Shown piece after piece: positions 21,201 through 32,399 of a stretch of DNA of 64,000 nt. Source of the stretch: Cladorhizidae sp. MBARI D1340-BT2 (Eukaryota > Porifera > Demospongiae > Poecilosclerida > Cladorhizidae); assembly GCA_028752905.1 (NCBI GenBank), contig JAQNBH010000005.1:1233474-1297473 (forward strand), given 5' to 3'. Made by a program: the position numbers and the translations under genes. Positions within the stretch are counted from its first letter, which is position 1, and each line of letters opens with the position of its first letter. Under the pieces are notes generated by a model. It saw only the letters and a list, made by a program, of their open reading frames with translations. It made no database searches and was not told the DNA's origin.

Positions 21201-22292
21201 AGAGTTGGTGATGATCCTTACCTCCCCCTCCCGAGCGTACATCTGCACAGTGTTGGTGATGATCCTTACCTCCCCTCCCGAGCGTACATCTGCACAGTGT
21301 TGGTGATGATCCTTACCTCCCTCTCCCGAGCGTACATCTGCACAGTGTTGGTGATGATCCTTACCTCCCCCTCCCGAGCGTACATCTGCTGTGTTGGTGA
21401 TGATCCTTACCTCCCCCTCCCGAGCGTACATCTGCACAGTGTTGGTGATGATCCTTACCTCCCCATCCCGAGCGTACATCTGCACAGAGTTGCTGATGAT
21501 CCTTACCTCCCCCTCCCGAGCGTACATCTGCACAGTGTTGGTGATGATCCTTACCTCCCCCTCCAGAGCGTACATCTGCACAGTGTTGGTAATGATCCTT
21601 ACCTCCCCCTCCCGAGCGTACATCTGCACAGAGTTGGTGATGATCCTTACCTCCCCCTCCCGAGCGTACATCTGCACAGTGTTGGTAATGATCCTTACCT
21701 CCCCCTCCCGAGCGTACATCTGCACAGAGTTGGTGATGATCCTTACCTCCCCCTCCCGAGCGTACATCTGCACAGAGTTGGTGATGATGTATGCTTAATG
21801 TATACAGACTTAAATATAAGTTTGATTTGCAGGCAAGTGATGGGAATTGTGCTGGTGCTGATTGGCCAGGCCATCCAGTCTGACGTGGTGGTGGAAGGCA
21901 ATGCATGTCTCGTCCGGGAGGTCTCCAACTCCTCTTCCCTGTACTGTCGCGTATCTCTCACCTCCTCCTCCCCCGACTCTGAAGAAGTTGTCCCCCATGA
22001 CTTCACCAACCCCTTGCTGTTCTACATGGCTGCAGGGACCGCTTCTCTCTTCATCATGGTCATCTTCTTCCGACCCAAATACCGGAGGTTAGAGGTGGAG
22101 CAGAGAGCTGAGAAGATCCTCCGGCAACTCAGGGCTCCAGATCATAATCCTCCCTCTCGTTCCTCGGCCTCCCCCACCTCTTCCTCAGACACTCACACCT
22201 CCCATGACTCTGTGAAGGCCTTGCCTGCATCTCCGACTACATTGCTTAGAATAATGAATGCTAATGAATGCCACACGAGTACTGAGTTCTAG
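6052..22292 (+). CDS. SLC49A3: SLC49A3 (MFSD7)-like MFS transporter gene, six exons
   Basis: Joined exons (6052-6210, 6300-6608, 9361-9612, 20354-20506, 20713-20870, 21833-22292) total 1491 nt, 496 codons plus stop, with all phases matching. The product is a multi-pass major-facilitator membrane protein of the SLC49 family (relatives include the FLVCR heme/choline carriers). Family marks visible in order are WLTFAP in TM1, EQVDWFS, LDIFGLR after TM2, a WFGPKER segment near TM4, and the P-x-C-x-E-L-x-x-E-x-TYP motif late in the protein. WLTFAP favours SLC49A3 over SLC49A4 or FLVCR. The first half of TM1 is missing, so at least one 5' exon lies upstream of 6052 and Met6052 is probably internal. 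The substrate cannot be told from sequence. All other than the first small intron are loaded with minisatellites, and one intron is GC-AG. Confidence 0.85.
6300..6608 (+). CDS. SLC49A3: SLC49A3-like exon b (TM3-TM5)
   Basis: An exon of 103 codons, acceptor CACTGTAG, donor GTAAGC at 6609, phase 0. It starts LYLGAGFNLLGSLLRW (family TM3) and contains the WFGPKERSL loop, followed by a glycine-rich TM (NPVGIAIAQLVSP). The intron before it is only 89 bp, the sole transporter intron without a minisatellite. A run of 25 C lies just after the donor (6622-6646). Confidence 0.88.
6647..6958. other. Unique intronic sequence
   Basis: Single-copy intron sequence between the poly-C run and the 64-bp array. 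No gene signal seen. Confidence 0.5.
6959..8452. repeat. 64-bp minisatellite in intron, about 23 copies
   Basis: Unit of 64 bp containing GAACAAGAACTCTGACAATG and TGAAGGGAACTCAGCTGTCT. Variants include GGGAACAAG/GTGAACAAG, CTCTGAC/CTGTGAC, GTTGTACATG/GTTGCACATG and occasional small deletions (near 7550). It has the same period as the 5195 array but no shared sequence. Open frames on the minus strand are period artefacts. Confidence 0.95.
8605..9008. repeat. 31-bp minisatellite in intron, about 13 copies
   Basis: Unit of 31 bp with GGTCATAAGCACACCATAG and TCCTGTGGTGCA. The first copies are irregular (AAACACACATCATAGCC) and later ones uniform. It lies in the same intron as the 64-bp array, before exon c. 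Confidence 0.93.
9009..9360. other. Unique intronic sequence with TG tract before exon c
   Basis: Single-copy sequence, ending in a (TG)n tract at about 9327-9355 that leads into the acceptor GTGCATAG at 9360. No additional exon is recognised. Confidence 0.5.
9361..9612 (+). CDS. SLC49A3: SLC49A3-like exon c (TM6, loop, TM7)
   Basis: An exon of 84 codons, phase 0, acceptor CATAG, donor GTGAGT at 9613. It starts HMIYTVLAACSVVLTGFAFW (TM6), then a short basic and proline-rich loop (RKKPAMAPAPSAHKSD) where MFS proteins have their central cytoplasmic loop. Next come FLAGLKRTLTTPSFLCLL and a TM segment ending CPYGYTN. It joins without a gap to exon b (FSTL|HMIYTV) and to exon d (GYTN|RQSGLWG). 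Confidence 0.87.
9613..10084. other. Unique start of the 10.7-kb intron
   Basis: Single-copy intron sequence. An open stretch at 9671-9901 reads WLAQRPDRKFDLLILLLCLL, hydrophobic but without recognisable homology. Exons c and d join well without it, so I do not call it an exon. A C-run sits at about 10011-10020. Confidence 0.45.
10085..14408. repeat. 35-bp minisatellite, left part, about 123 copies
   Basis: Unit of 35 bp containing CTATTATTAGCTGCACTACT followed by AAATGATGGCTTTGA. Variants (CTTAATG for CTAAATG, GCATTACT for GCACTACT, GGTTTTGA for GGCTTTGA, GCTACACT for GCTGCACT) recur in ordered blocks, giving a higher-order period. The array fills the SLC49A3-like intron and stops abruptly at 14408 within a unit, at the boundary of the composite insert. 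Confidence 0.97.
14426..15088. mobile_element. MITE-like long inverted repeat
   Basis: The words TGTTCCATCCAATCTATGAA, TGCCTGCCAATCAATACAC and AGCATATT occur in this order at 14433-14530 and, reverse-complemented, at 14923-15078. A third forward copy of the terminal word is at 14885-14908, so 14881-15080 is itself a roughly 200-bp inverted-repeat unit. The right arm carries extra palindromes such as CCCAATCTATAGATTGGG. No coding capacity is seen between the arms (14531-14880), so this looks like a non-autonomous DNA element. Confidence 0.75.
15148..15215. repeat. 16-bp tandem repeat, about four copies
   Basis: Units of TATTGGTACAGCTGCT with TAT/CAC variants, each containing the palindrome CAGCTG. 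It lies between the inverted-repeat element and the transposase. Confidence 0.8.
15361..17330 (+). pseudogene. piggyBac-family transposase, disrupted
   Basis: Fragments in several frames follow piggyBac (DDE_Tnp_1_7) order. First comes an acidic N-terminus (MLEGDDSDDDFGGY, 15361), then a serine-rich repeat (15479-15632). Next are EETNLYTDQF, SRVRDWK and LEDYWSTKWP, then IAIDESMIGFKGR, YLPMKPTKWGMKAYVLADSS, LYCDNYYTS, NRKGVP, MGRVDKSDQLLSHY and KWWKR. A Cys-rich tail, CNLCHKK then CKTCKVALCISPCFELYHT, ends it. The three catalytic Asp codons are all present (about 16136, 16580, 17102 minus 200 = 16902). The frame breaks near 15660, 15730, 16181 (just after VWFFQ), 16240 (in-frame TAG after DSSSG), 16885 and 17225. 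A possible 200-bp intron (16279-16478, GTGAGG...ACCAG) sits inside. It encoded the cut-and-paste enzyme of a TTAA-targeting transposon and is almost certainly inactive. Terminal repeats were not found. Confidence 0.88.
15495..15632 (+). repeat. 15-bp serine-coding repeat in transposase
   Basis: About nine copies of AGCAGCTCCAGTGCC in the N-terminal part of the transposase. One frame gives SSSSA repeats and another APVPA, so two frames stay open through it. Low-complexity acidic/serine N-termini are common in piggyBac proteins. Confidence 0.9.
17385..17702. other. AGCTAGC-rich non-coding stretch
   Basis: Sequence downstream of the transposase with many copies of AGCTAGC, GCTAGCTA and TTCAAGCGCT-type words at irregular spacing. 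No open frame or terminal inverted repeat is recognised. It could be the 3' non-coding end of the piggyBac element or another element. Confidence 0.4.
17703..18444 (+). repeat. 371-bp near-identical tandem duplication
   Basis: Copies 17703-18073 and 18074-18444 appear to differ at only one base (GAGAGCAAG versus GAGAACAAG). Both end in ACTATTATTAGCTG, part of the flanking 35-bp satellite, so the duplication happened after the insert was in the array. Each copy holds the same 69-codon open frame (17781 and 18152, starting MAIDQIAKASYLSL) with no recognisable family, and the hairpin CTTCCGCATACGGAG. I do not call the open frame a gene. Confidence 0.93.
18431..19690. repeat. 35-bp minisatellite, right part, about 37 copies
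   Basis: The same unit as at 10085-14408 resumes after the insert. Here units are less uniform: AACTTATTAGC and TTGCATTATTAGC shortened variants appear in a repeated order, and units decay progressively after about 19440. Confidence 0.95.
19691..20170. other. Unique end of the 10.7-kb intron
   Basis: AT-rich single-copy sequence between the decayed satellite and the 53-bp repeat. It reads like an old interspersed element (short A/T runs) but shows no terminal repeats or open frame I can identify. Confidence 0.4.
20171..20382 (+). repeat. 53-bp tandem repeat that includes a splice acceptor
   Basis: Units start at 20171, 20224, 20277 and 20330, an exact 53-bp period. Each has GTGAGTGGATGTCTGTTCTG, then CAG, then a GGCAAAGTGGGCTCTGGGG segment. 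In the fourth unit the CAG at 20351-20353 is the acceptor of transporter exon d and the following bases are coding. The first three units are therefore copies of the branch/acceptor/exon-start region. Confidence 0.93.
20354..20506 (+). CDS. SLC49A3: SLC49A3-like exon d (TM8-TM9)
   Basis: An exon of 51 codons in phase 0, RQSGLWGALMVFSGLVGATV then GGLIMDFFKLFKE, ending CFAWFIE. The start at 20354 is chosen because RQSGLWG continues exon c and matches the family better than readings from the three upstream copied acceptors, which shift frame or hit a stop. The 3' end is ATCGAG followed by GCAAGT, a GC-type donor. No GT donor exists before the frame closes at 20558. Confidence 0.85.
20507..20712 (+). 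other. GC-AG intron with GT-rich repeats
   Basis: An intron of 206 bp beginning GCAAGT and ending GTGTGTAG. Its body consists of TGTGTG tracts and roughly three copies of a TACTGGTGTGTGTATGTAAC word. Open frames on either strand here are low-complexity artefacts. Confidence 0.75.
20713..20870 (+). CDS. SLC49A3: SLC49A3-like exon e (TM10-TM11)
   Basis: The exon has 158 nt, entering in phase 0 and leaving in phase 2 at GTGAC|GTGAGT. It reads VFSLTGQGVTVALSVSLFG, then FPLIPACMELGVEITYPVSE and ATSSGLLWSV. The PxCxELxxExTYPxxE stretch is a strong SLC49-family mark found in A3, A4 and the FLVCR proteins. Confidence 0.9.
20936..21792. repeat. 48-bp minisatellite in intron, about 18 copies
   Basis: Unit of 48 bp with GTGATGATCCTTACCTCCCC, CTCCCGAGCGTACATCTG and CACAGTGTTG or CACAGAGTTG. 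GTGTTG and GAGTTG units partly alternate. The period is 16 codons, so all frames on both strands run open for hundreds of bases; none is a gene. Each plus-strand unit carries a pyrimidine tract followed by CTGCACAG, and each minus-strand unit a GAG|GTAAGG donor-like site. Confidence 0.95.
21833..22292 (+). CDS. SLC49A3: SLC49A3-like last exon (TM12 and C-terminal tail)
   Basis: Acceptor TTTGATTTGCAG, phase 2, stop TAG at 22290-22292. It reads QVMGIVLVLIGQAIQSD (TM11/12 region), a polar loop with N-glycosylation-like NSSS, and a TM segment FYMAAGTASLFIMVIFF. A cytoplasmic tail follows, rich in basic then Ser/Thr/Pro residues (RPKYRRLEVEQRAEKI, SSASPTSSSDTHTS). The junction LLWSVT|QVMG matches the family. 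No AATAAA is seen between the stop and the 43-bp array that starts 77 bp later. Confidence 0.88.
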
Positions 22293-24699
22293 AATCAATC
22301 TTTATTTTCCTCTTTTGTATGTCTCCACATACTCCCACACACACACAAACAAAAAAATCTCTCTGTAATGGACCAGCACAAGCTCCCCTTCCCATTAATA
22401 TAATATATAGAATAATGGAACCAGCACAAGCTTCCCTTCCCATTAAGATATAGAATAATGGAACCAGCACAAGCTTCCCTTCCCATTAATATATAGAATA
22501 ATGGAACCAGCACAAGCTTCCCTTCCCATTAATATATAGAATAATGGAACCAGCGCCAGCTTCCCTTCCCATTAATATATAGAATAATGGAACCAGCACA
22601 AGCTTCCCTTCCCATTAATATATAGAATAATGGAACCAGCACAAGCTTCCCTTCCCATTAATATATAGAATAATGGAACCGGCACAAGCTTCCCTTCACA
22701 TTAATATATAGAATAATGGAACCAGCACAAGCTTCCCTTCCATTAATATATAGAATAATGGAACCGGCACAAGCTTCCCTTCCCATTAATATATAGAATA
22801 ATGGAACCAGCACAAGCTTCCCTTCACATTAATATATAGAATAATGGAACCAGGACAAGCTTCCCTTCCCATTAATATATAGAATAATGGAACCGGCACA
22901 AGCTTCCCTTCCCATTAATATATAGAATAATGGAACCGGCACAAGCTTCCCTTCCCATTAATATATAGAATAATGGAACCAGCACAAGCTTCACTTCCCA
23001 TTAATATATAGAATAATGGAACCAGCACAAGCTTCCCTTCCCACTAATATATAGAATAATGGAACCAGCACAAGCTTCCCTTCTCATTAATATATAGAAT
23101 AATGGAACCAGCACAAGCTTCACTTCCCATTAATATATAGAATAATGGAACCAGCACAAGCTTCCCTTCCCATTAATATATAGAATAATGGAACCAGCAC
23201 AAGCTTCCCTTCCCATTAATATATAGAATAATGGAACCAGCACAAGCTTCCCTTCCCATTAATATATAGAATAATGGAACCGGCACAAGCTTCCCTTCCC
23301 ATTAATATATAGAATAATGGAACCGGCACAAGCTTCCCTTCCCATTAATATATAGAATAATGGAACCAGCACAAGCTTCACTTCCCATTAATATATAGAA
23401 TAATGGAACCAGCACAAGCTTCCCTTCCCACTAATATATAGAATAATGGAACCAGCACAAGCTTCCCTTCTCATTAATATATAGAATAATGGAACCAGCA
23501 CAAGCTTCACTTCCCATTAATATATAGAATAATGGAACCAGCACAAGCTTCCCTTCCCATTAATATATAGAATAATGGAACCAGCACAAGCTTCCCTTCC
23601 CATTAATATATAGAATAATGGAACCAGCACAAGCTTCCCTTCCCATTAATATATAGAATAATGGAACCAGCACAAGCTTCCCTTCACATTAATATATAGA
23701 ATAATGGAACCAGCACAAGCTTCCCTTCCCATTAATATATAGAATAATGGAACCAGCACAAACTTACCTTCCCATTAATATATAGAATAATGGAACCAGC
23801 GCAAGCTTCCCTTCCCATTAATATATAGAATAATGGAACCAGCACAAGCTTCCCTTCCCATTAATATATAGAATAATGGAACCAGCACAAGCTTCCCTTC
23901 ACATTAATATATAGAATAATGGAACCAGCACAAACTCCCCTTCCCATTAATATATAGAATAATGGAACCAGCACAAGCTTCCCTTCCCATTAATATATAG
24001 AATAATGGAACCAGCACAAGCTTCCCTTCCCATTAATATATAGAATAATGGAACCACCACAAGCTTCCCTTCCCATTAATATATAGAATAATGGAACCAG
24101 CACAAGCTTCCCTTCCCATTAATATATAGAATAATGGAACCAGCACAAGCTTCCCTTCCCATTAATATATAGAATAATGGAACCGGCACAAGCTTCCCTT
24201 CCCATTAATATATAGAATAATGGAACCGGCACAAGCTTCCCTTCCCATTAATATATAGAATAATGGAACCAGCACAAGCTTCCCTTCCCATTAATATATA
24301 GAATAATGGAACCAGCACAAACTTCTCTTCACATTAATATATGGAATAATGGAACCAGCACAAGCTTCCCTCCCCATTAATATATAGAATAATGGAACCA
24401 GCACAAACTCCCCTTCCCATTAATATATAGAATAATGGAACCGGCACAAGCTTCCCTTCCCATTAATATATATAATAATGGAACCAGAACAAGCTTCCAT
24501 TCCCATTAATATATATAATAATGGAACCAGCACAAACTCCCCTTTTCATTAATATATAGAATAATGGAACCAGCACAAACTCCCCTTCCCATTAATATAT
24601 AGAATAATGGAACCAGCACAAACTCCCCTTCCCATTAATATATAGAATAATGGAACCAGCACAAGCTTCCCTTCCCATTAATATATAGAATAATGGAAC

Positions 24700-27600
24700 C
24701 ACACAAGCTTCCCCTCCCATTAATATATAGAATAATGGAACCAGCACAAGCTTTCCTTCCCATTAATATATAGAATAATGGAACCAGGACAAGCTTCCCT
24801 TCCCATTAATATATAGAATAATGGAACCAGCACAAGCTTCCCTTCCCATTAATATATAGAATAATTGAACCGGCACAAGCTTCCCTCACCATTAATATAT
24901 AGAATAATGGAACCAGCACAAGCTTCCCTTTCCCATTAATATATAGAATAATGGAACCGGCACAAGCTTCTCTTCCCATTAATATATAGAATAATGGAAC
25001 CGGCACAAGCTTCCCTTCCCATTAATATATAGAATAATGGAACCAGCACAAGCTTCCCTCCCCATTAATATATAGAATAATGGAACCAGCACAAGCTTCC
25101 CTTCACATTAATATATAGAATAATGAAACCACACAAGCTTCCCTTCCCATTAATATATAGAATAATGGAACCGGCACAAGCTTCCCTTCCCATTAATATA
25201 TTGAATAATGGAACCGGCACAAGCTTCCCTCCCCATTAATATATAGAATAATGGAACCGGCACAAGCTTCCCTTCCCATTAATATATAGAATAATGGAAC
25301 CAGCACAAGCTTCCCTTCCCATTAATATATAGAATAATGGAACCGGCACAAGCTTCCCTTCCCATTAATATATAGAATAATGGAACCGGCACAAGCTTCG
25401 CTTCCCATTAATATATAGAATAATGGAACCAGCACAAACTTCCCTTCCCATTAATATATAGAATAATGGAACCAGCACAAGCTTCCCTCCCCATTAATAT
25501 ATAGAATAATGGAACCAGCACAAGCTTCCCTTCCCATTAATATATAGAATAATGGAACCAGCACAAGCTTCCCTTCCCATTAATATATAGAATAATGGAA
25601 CCAACACCAGCTTCCCTTCCCATTAATATATAGAATAATGGAACCAGAACAAGCTTCCCTTCCCATTAATATATAGAATAATGGAACCGGCACAAGCTTC
25701 CCTTCCCATTAATATATAGAATAATGGAACCAGCACAAGCTTATATAGAATAATGGAAACAGCACAAGCTTCCCTTCCCATTAATATATAGAATAATAGT
25801 ACCACACAAGCTTCTCTTCCCATCAATATATAGAATAATGGAACCAGCACAAGCTTCCCTTCCCATTAATTAGAATAATGGAACCAGCACAAGCTTCCCT
25901 TCCCATTAATATATAGAATAATGGAACCAGCACAAGCTTCCTTCCCCCTATTAGTATATAGAATAATGGAACCAGAACAAGCTTCCCTTCCCATTAATAT
26001 ATAGAATAATGGAACGAGCACCAGCTTATTTAGAATAATGGAACCAGTACCAGCTTCCCGTCCCATTAATATATAGAATAATGGAACCAGCTCAGGCTTC
26101 CCTTCCCATTAATATATAGAATAATGGAACCACACAAGCTTCCCCTCCCATTAATATATAGAATAATGGAACCAGCACAAGCTTTCCTTCCCATTAATAT
26201 ATAGAATAATGGAACCAGGACAAGCTTCCCTTCCCATTAATATATAGAATAATGGAACCAGCACAAGCTTCCCTTCCCATTAATATAAATAATTGAACCG
26301 GCACAAGCTTCCCTCACCATTAATATATAGAATAATGGAACCAGCACAAGCTTCCCTTTCCCATTAATATATAGAATAATGGAACCGGCACAAGCTTCTC
26401 TTCCCATTAATATATAGAATAATGGAACCGGCACAAGCTTCCCTTCCCATTAATATATAGAATAATGGAACCGGCACAAGCTTCCCTTTCCATTAATATA
26501 TAGAATAATGGAACCGGCACAAGCTTCCCTTCCCATTAATATATATAATAATGGAACCAGAACAAGCTTCCATTCCCATTAATATATAGAATAATGGAAC
26601 CAGCACAAACTCCCCTTCCCATTAATATATAGAATAATGGAACCAGCACAAACTCCCCTTCCCATTAATAATGGAAACAGCACAAGCTTCCCTTCCCATT
26701 AATATATAGAATAATGGAACCAGCACAAGCTTCCCTTCCCATTAATATATAGAATAATGGAACCAGGACAAGCTTCCCTTCCCATTAATATATAGAATAA
26801 TGGAACTAGCACAAGCTTCCCTTCCCATTAATATATAGAATAATGGAACCGGCACAAGCTTCCCTCACCATTAATATATAGAATAATGGAACCAGCACAA
26901 GCTTCCCTTTCCCATTAATATATAGAATAATGGAACCGGCACAAGCTTCTCTTCCCATTAATATATAGAATAATGGAACCGGCACAAGCTTCCCTTCCCA
27001 TTAGTATATAGAATAATGGAACCAGCACAAGCTTCCCTCCCCATTAATATATAGAATAATGGAACCAGCACAAGCTTCCCTTCACATTAATATATAGAAT
27101 AATGAAACCACACAAGCTTCCCTTCCCATTAATATATAGAATAATGGAACCGGCACAAGCTTCCCTTCCCATTAATATATTGAATAATGGAACCGGCACA
27201 AGCTTCCCTCCCCATTAATATATAGAATAATGGAACCGGCACAAGCTTCCCTTCCCATTAATATATAGAATAATGGAACCAGCACAAGCTTCCCTTCCCA
27301 TTAATATATAGAATAATGGAACCGGCACAAGCTTCCCTTCCCATTAATATATAGAATAATGGAACCGGCACAAGCTTCCCTTCCCATTAATATATAGAAT
27401 AATGGAACCAGCACCAGCTTCCCTTCCCATTAATATATAGAATAATGGAACCAGCACAAGCTTCCCTTCCCATTAATATAATGGAACCAGCACAAGCTTC
27501 CCTCCCAATTAATATATAGAATAATGGAACCAGCACAAGCTTCCCTTCCCATTAATATATAGAATAATGGAACCAGCACAAACTTCCCTTCCCATTAATA

Positions 27601-30600
27601 TATAGAATAATGGAACCAGCACAAGCTTCCCTTCCCATTAATATATAGAATAATGGAACCAGCACAAGCTTCCCTTCCCATTAATATATAGAATAATGGA
27701 ACCAGCACAAACCTCCCTTCCCATTAATATATAGAATAATGGAACCAGCACAAGCTTCCCTTCCAATTAATATATAGAATAATGGAACCAACACCAGCTT
27801 CCCTTCCCATTAATATATAGAATAATGGAACCAACACCAGCTTCCCTTCCCATTAATATATAGAATAATGGAACCAGCACCAGCTTCCCTTCCCATTAAT
27901 ATATAGAATAATGGAACCGGCACAAGCTTCCCTTCCCATTAATATATAGAATAATGGAACCAGCACCAGCTTCCCTTCCCATTAATATATAGAATAATGG
28001 AACCAACACCAGCTTCCCTTCCCATTAATATATAGAATAATGGAACCAGCACCAGCTTCCCTTCCCATTAATATATAGAATAATGGAACCGGCACAAGCT
28101 TCCCTTCCCATTAATATATAGAATAATGGAAACAGCACAAGCTTCCCTTCCCATTAATATATAGAATAATGGTACCACACAAGCTTCCCTTCCCATCAAT
28201 ATATAGAATAATGGAACCAGCACAAGCTTCCCTTCCCATTAATTAGAATAATGGAACCAGCACAAGCTTCCCTTCCCATTAATATATAGAATAATGGAAC
28301 CAGCACAAGCTTCCCTTCACATTAATATATAGAATAATGGAACCAGCACAAGCTTCCCTTCCCATTAATATATAGAATAATGGAAACAGCACCAGCTTCC
28401 CTCCCATTAATATATAGAATAATGGAACCAGCACAAGCTTCCCTTCCCATTAATATATAGAATAATGGAACCGGCACAAGCTTCCCTTCCCATTAATATA
28501 TAGAATAATGAAACCAGCACAAGCGCTTCCCTTCCCATTAATATATAGAACAATGGAACCGGCACAAGCTTCCCTTCCCATTAATATATAGAATAATGGA
28601 ACCAGCACAAGCTTCCCTCCCCATTAATATATAGAATAATGGAACCGGCACAAGCTTCCCTTCCCATTAATATATAGAATAATGGAACCGGCACAAGCTT
28701 CCCTTCCCATTAATATATAGAATAATGGAACCGGCACAAGCTTCCCTTCCCATTAATATATAGAATAATGGAACCAGCACAAGCTTCCCTTCCCATTAAT
28801 ATATAGAATAATGGAACCAGCACAAACTCCCCTTCCCATTAATATATAGAATAATGGAACCAGCACAAGCTTCCCTTCCCATTAATATATAGAATAATGG
28901 AACCAGCACAAGCTTCCCTTCCCATTAATATATAGAATAATGGAACCAGCACAAGCTTCCCTTCCCATTAATATAGAACCAGCACAAGCTTCCCTTCCCA
29001 TTAATATATAGAATAATGGAACCAGCACAAGCTTCCCTCCCCATTAATATATAGAATAATGGAACCAGCACAAGCTTCCCTCCCCATTAATTAATAGAAT
29101 AATGGAACCAGCACAAGCTCCCCTTCCCATTAATATAAATAATGGAACGACACAAGCTTCCCTTCCCATTAATATATAGAATAATGGAACCAGAACAAGC
29201 TTCCATTCCCATTAATATATAGAATAATGGAACCAGCACAAACTCCCCTTCCCATTAATATATAGAATAATGGAACCGGCACAAGCTTCTCTTCCCATTA
29301 ATATATAGAATAATGGAACCGGCACAAGCTTCCCTTCCCATTAATATATAGAATAATGGAACCAGCACAAGCTTCCCTCCCCATTAATATATAGAATAAT
29401 GGAACCAGCACAAGCTTCCCTTCACATTAATATATAGAATAATGAAACCACACAAGCTTCCCTTCCCATTAATATATAGAATAATGGAACCGGCACAAGC
29501 TTCCCTTCCCATTAATATATAGAATAATGGAACCGGCACAAGCTTCCCTCCCCATTAATATATAGAATAATGGAACCGGCACAAGCTTCCCTTCCCATTA
29601 ATATATAGAATAATGGAACCAGCACAAGCTTCCCTTCCCATTAATATATAGAATAATGGAACCGGCACAAGCTTCCCTTCCCATTAATATATAGAATAAT
29701 GGAACCGGCACAAGCTTCCCTTCCCATTAATATATAGAATAATGGAACCAGCACAAGCTTCCCTTCCCATTAATATATAGAATAATGGTACCAGCACAAA
29801 CTTCTCTTCACATTAATATATGGAATAATGGAACCAGCACAAGCTTCCCTCCCCATTAATATATAGAATAATGGAACCAGCACAAACTCCCCTTCCCATT
29901 AATATATAGAATAATGGAACCGGCACAAGCTTCCCTTCCCATTAATATATATAATAATGGAACCAGAACAAGCTTCCATTCCCATTAATATATAGAATAA
30001 TGGAACCAGCACAAACTCCCCTTTTCATTAATATATAGAATAATGGAACCAGCACAAACTCCCCTTCCCATTAATATATAGAATAATGGAACCAGCACAA
30101 ACTCCCCTTCCCATTAATATATAGAATAATGGAACCAGCACAAGCTTCCCTTCCCATTAATATATAGAATAATGGAACCAGCACAAGCTTCCCTTCCCAT
30201 TAATATATAGAATAATGGAACCAGCACAAGCTACCCTTCACATTAATATATAGAATAATGGAACCACACAAGCTTCCCTTCCCATTAATATATAGAATAA
30301 TGGAACCAGCACAAGCTTCCCTCCCAATTAATATATAGAATAATGGAACCAGCACAAGCTTCGCTTCCCATTAATATATAGAATAATGGAACCAGCACAA
30401 ACTTCCCTTCCCATTAATATATAGAATAATGGAACCACACAAGCTTCCCTTCACATTAATATATAGAATAATGGAACCAGCACAAGCTTCCCTCCCCATT
30501 AATATATAGAATAATGGAACCAGCACAAGCTTCCCTTCCCATTAATATATAGAATAATGGAACCAACACCAGCTTCCCTTCCCATTAATATATAGAATAA
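24700..30600. repeat. Roughly 6-kb satellite block, copy 1 (partner 40700-46700)
   Basis: Ordered rare variants are repeated 16.01-16.10 kb downstream. Examples are ATTAATAATGGAAACAG (26664 and 42678), CATTAGTATATAG (27000 and 43015), TATAATGGAACC (27477 and 43492), AACAGCACCAGC (28385 and 44485) and GGTACCAGCACAAAC (29787 and 45887). The offset steps by about 85 bp (two units) between 27.5 and 28.4 kb. Part of the block also recurs about 4.48 kb downstream (CATTAGTATATAG near 31481). Confidence 0.85.
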
Positions 30601-32399
30601 TGGAACCAGAACAAGCTTCCCTTCCCATTAATATATAGAATAATGGAACCAGCACAAGCGCTTCCCTTCCCATTAATATATAGAACAATGGAACCGGCAC
30701 AAGCTTCCCTCCCCATTAATATATAGAATAATGGAACCGGCACAAGCTTCTCTTCCCATTAATATATAGAATAATGGAACCGGCACAAGCTTCCCTTCCC
30801 ATTAATATATAGAATAATGGAACCAGCACAAGCACCCCTTCCCATTAATATATAGAATAATGGAACCAGCACAAACTTCTCTTCACATTAATATATGGAA
30901 TAATGGAACCAGCACAAGCTTCCCTCCCCATTAATATATAGAATAATGGAACCAGCACAAACTCCCCTTCCCATTAATATATAGAATAATGGAACCGGCA
31001 CAAGCTTCCCTTCCCATTAATATATATAATAATGGAACCAGAACAAGCTTCCATTCCCATTAATATATAGAATAATGGAACCAGCACAAACTCCCCTTCC
31101 CATTAATATATAGAATAATGGAACCAGCACAAACTCCCCTTCCCATTAATAATGGAAACAGCACAAGCTTCCCTTCCCATTAATATATAGAATAATGGAA
31201 CCAGCACAAGCTTCCCTTCCCATTAATATATAGAATAATGGAACCAGGACAAGCTTCCCTTCCCATTAATATATAGAATAATGGAACTAGCACAAGCTTC
31301 CCTTCCCATTAATATATAGAATAATGGAACCGGCACAAGCTTCCCTCACCATTAATATATAGAATAATGGAACCAGCACAAGCTTCCCTTTCCCATTAAT
31401 ATATAGAATAATGGAACCGGCACAAGCTTCTCTTCCCATTAATATATAGAATAATGGAACCGGCACAAGCTTCCCTTCCCATTAGTATATAGAATAATGG
31501 AACCAGCACAAGCTTCCCTCCCCATTAATATATAGAATAATGGAACCAGCACAAGCTTCCCTTCACATTAATATATAGAATAATGAAACCACACAAGCTT
31601 CCCTTCCCATTAATATATAGAATAATGGAACCGGCACAAGCTTCCCTTCCCATTAATATATTGAATAATGGAACCGGCACAAGCTTCCCTCCCCATTAAT
31701 ATATAGAATAATGGAACCGGCACAAGCTTCCCTTCCCATTAATATATAGAATAATGGAACCAGCACAAGCTTCCCTTCCCATTAATATATAGAATAATGG
31801 AACCGGCACAAGCTTCCCTTCCCATTAATATATAGAATAATGGAACCGGCACAAGCTTCCCTTCCCATTAATATATAGAATAATGGAACCAGCACCAGCT
31901 TCCCTTCCCATTAATATATAGAATAATGGAACCAGCACAAGCTTCCCTTCCCATTAATATAATGGAACCAGCACAAGCTTCCCTCCCAATTAATATATAG
32001 AATAATGGAACCAGCACAAGCTTCCCTTCCCATTAATATATAGAATAATGGAACCAGCACAAACTTCCCTTCCCATTAATATATAGAATAATGGAACCAC
32101 ACAAGCTTCCCTTCACATTAATATATAGAATATTGGAACCAGCACAAGCTTCCCTCCCCATTAATATATAGAATAATGGAACCAGCACAAGCTTCCCTTC
32201 CCATTAATATATAGAATAATGGAACCAGCACAAGCTTCCCTTCCCATTAATATATAGAATAATGGAACCAACACCAGCTTCCCTTCCCATTAATATATAG
32301 AATAATGGAACCAGCACCAGCTTCCCTTCCCATTAATATATAGAATAATGGAACCGGCACAAGCTTCCCTTCCCATTAATATATAGAATAATGGAAACA

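Noticed and set aside
21123..21906. Open frames of 181 and 216 codons on the minus strand
   Set aside because: They read through the 48-bp intronic array (16-residue period) within the SLC49A3-like gene; no domain.
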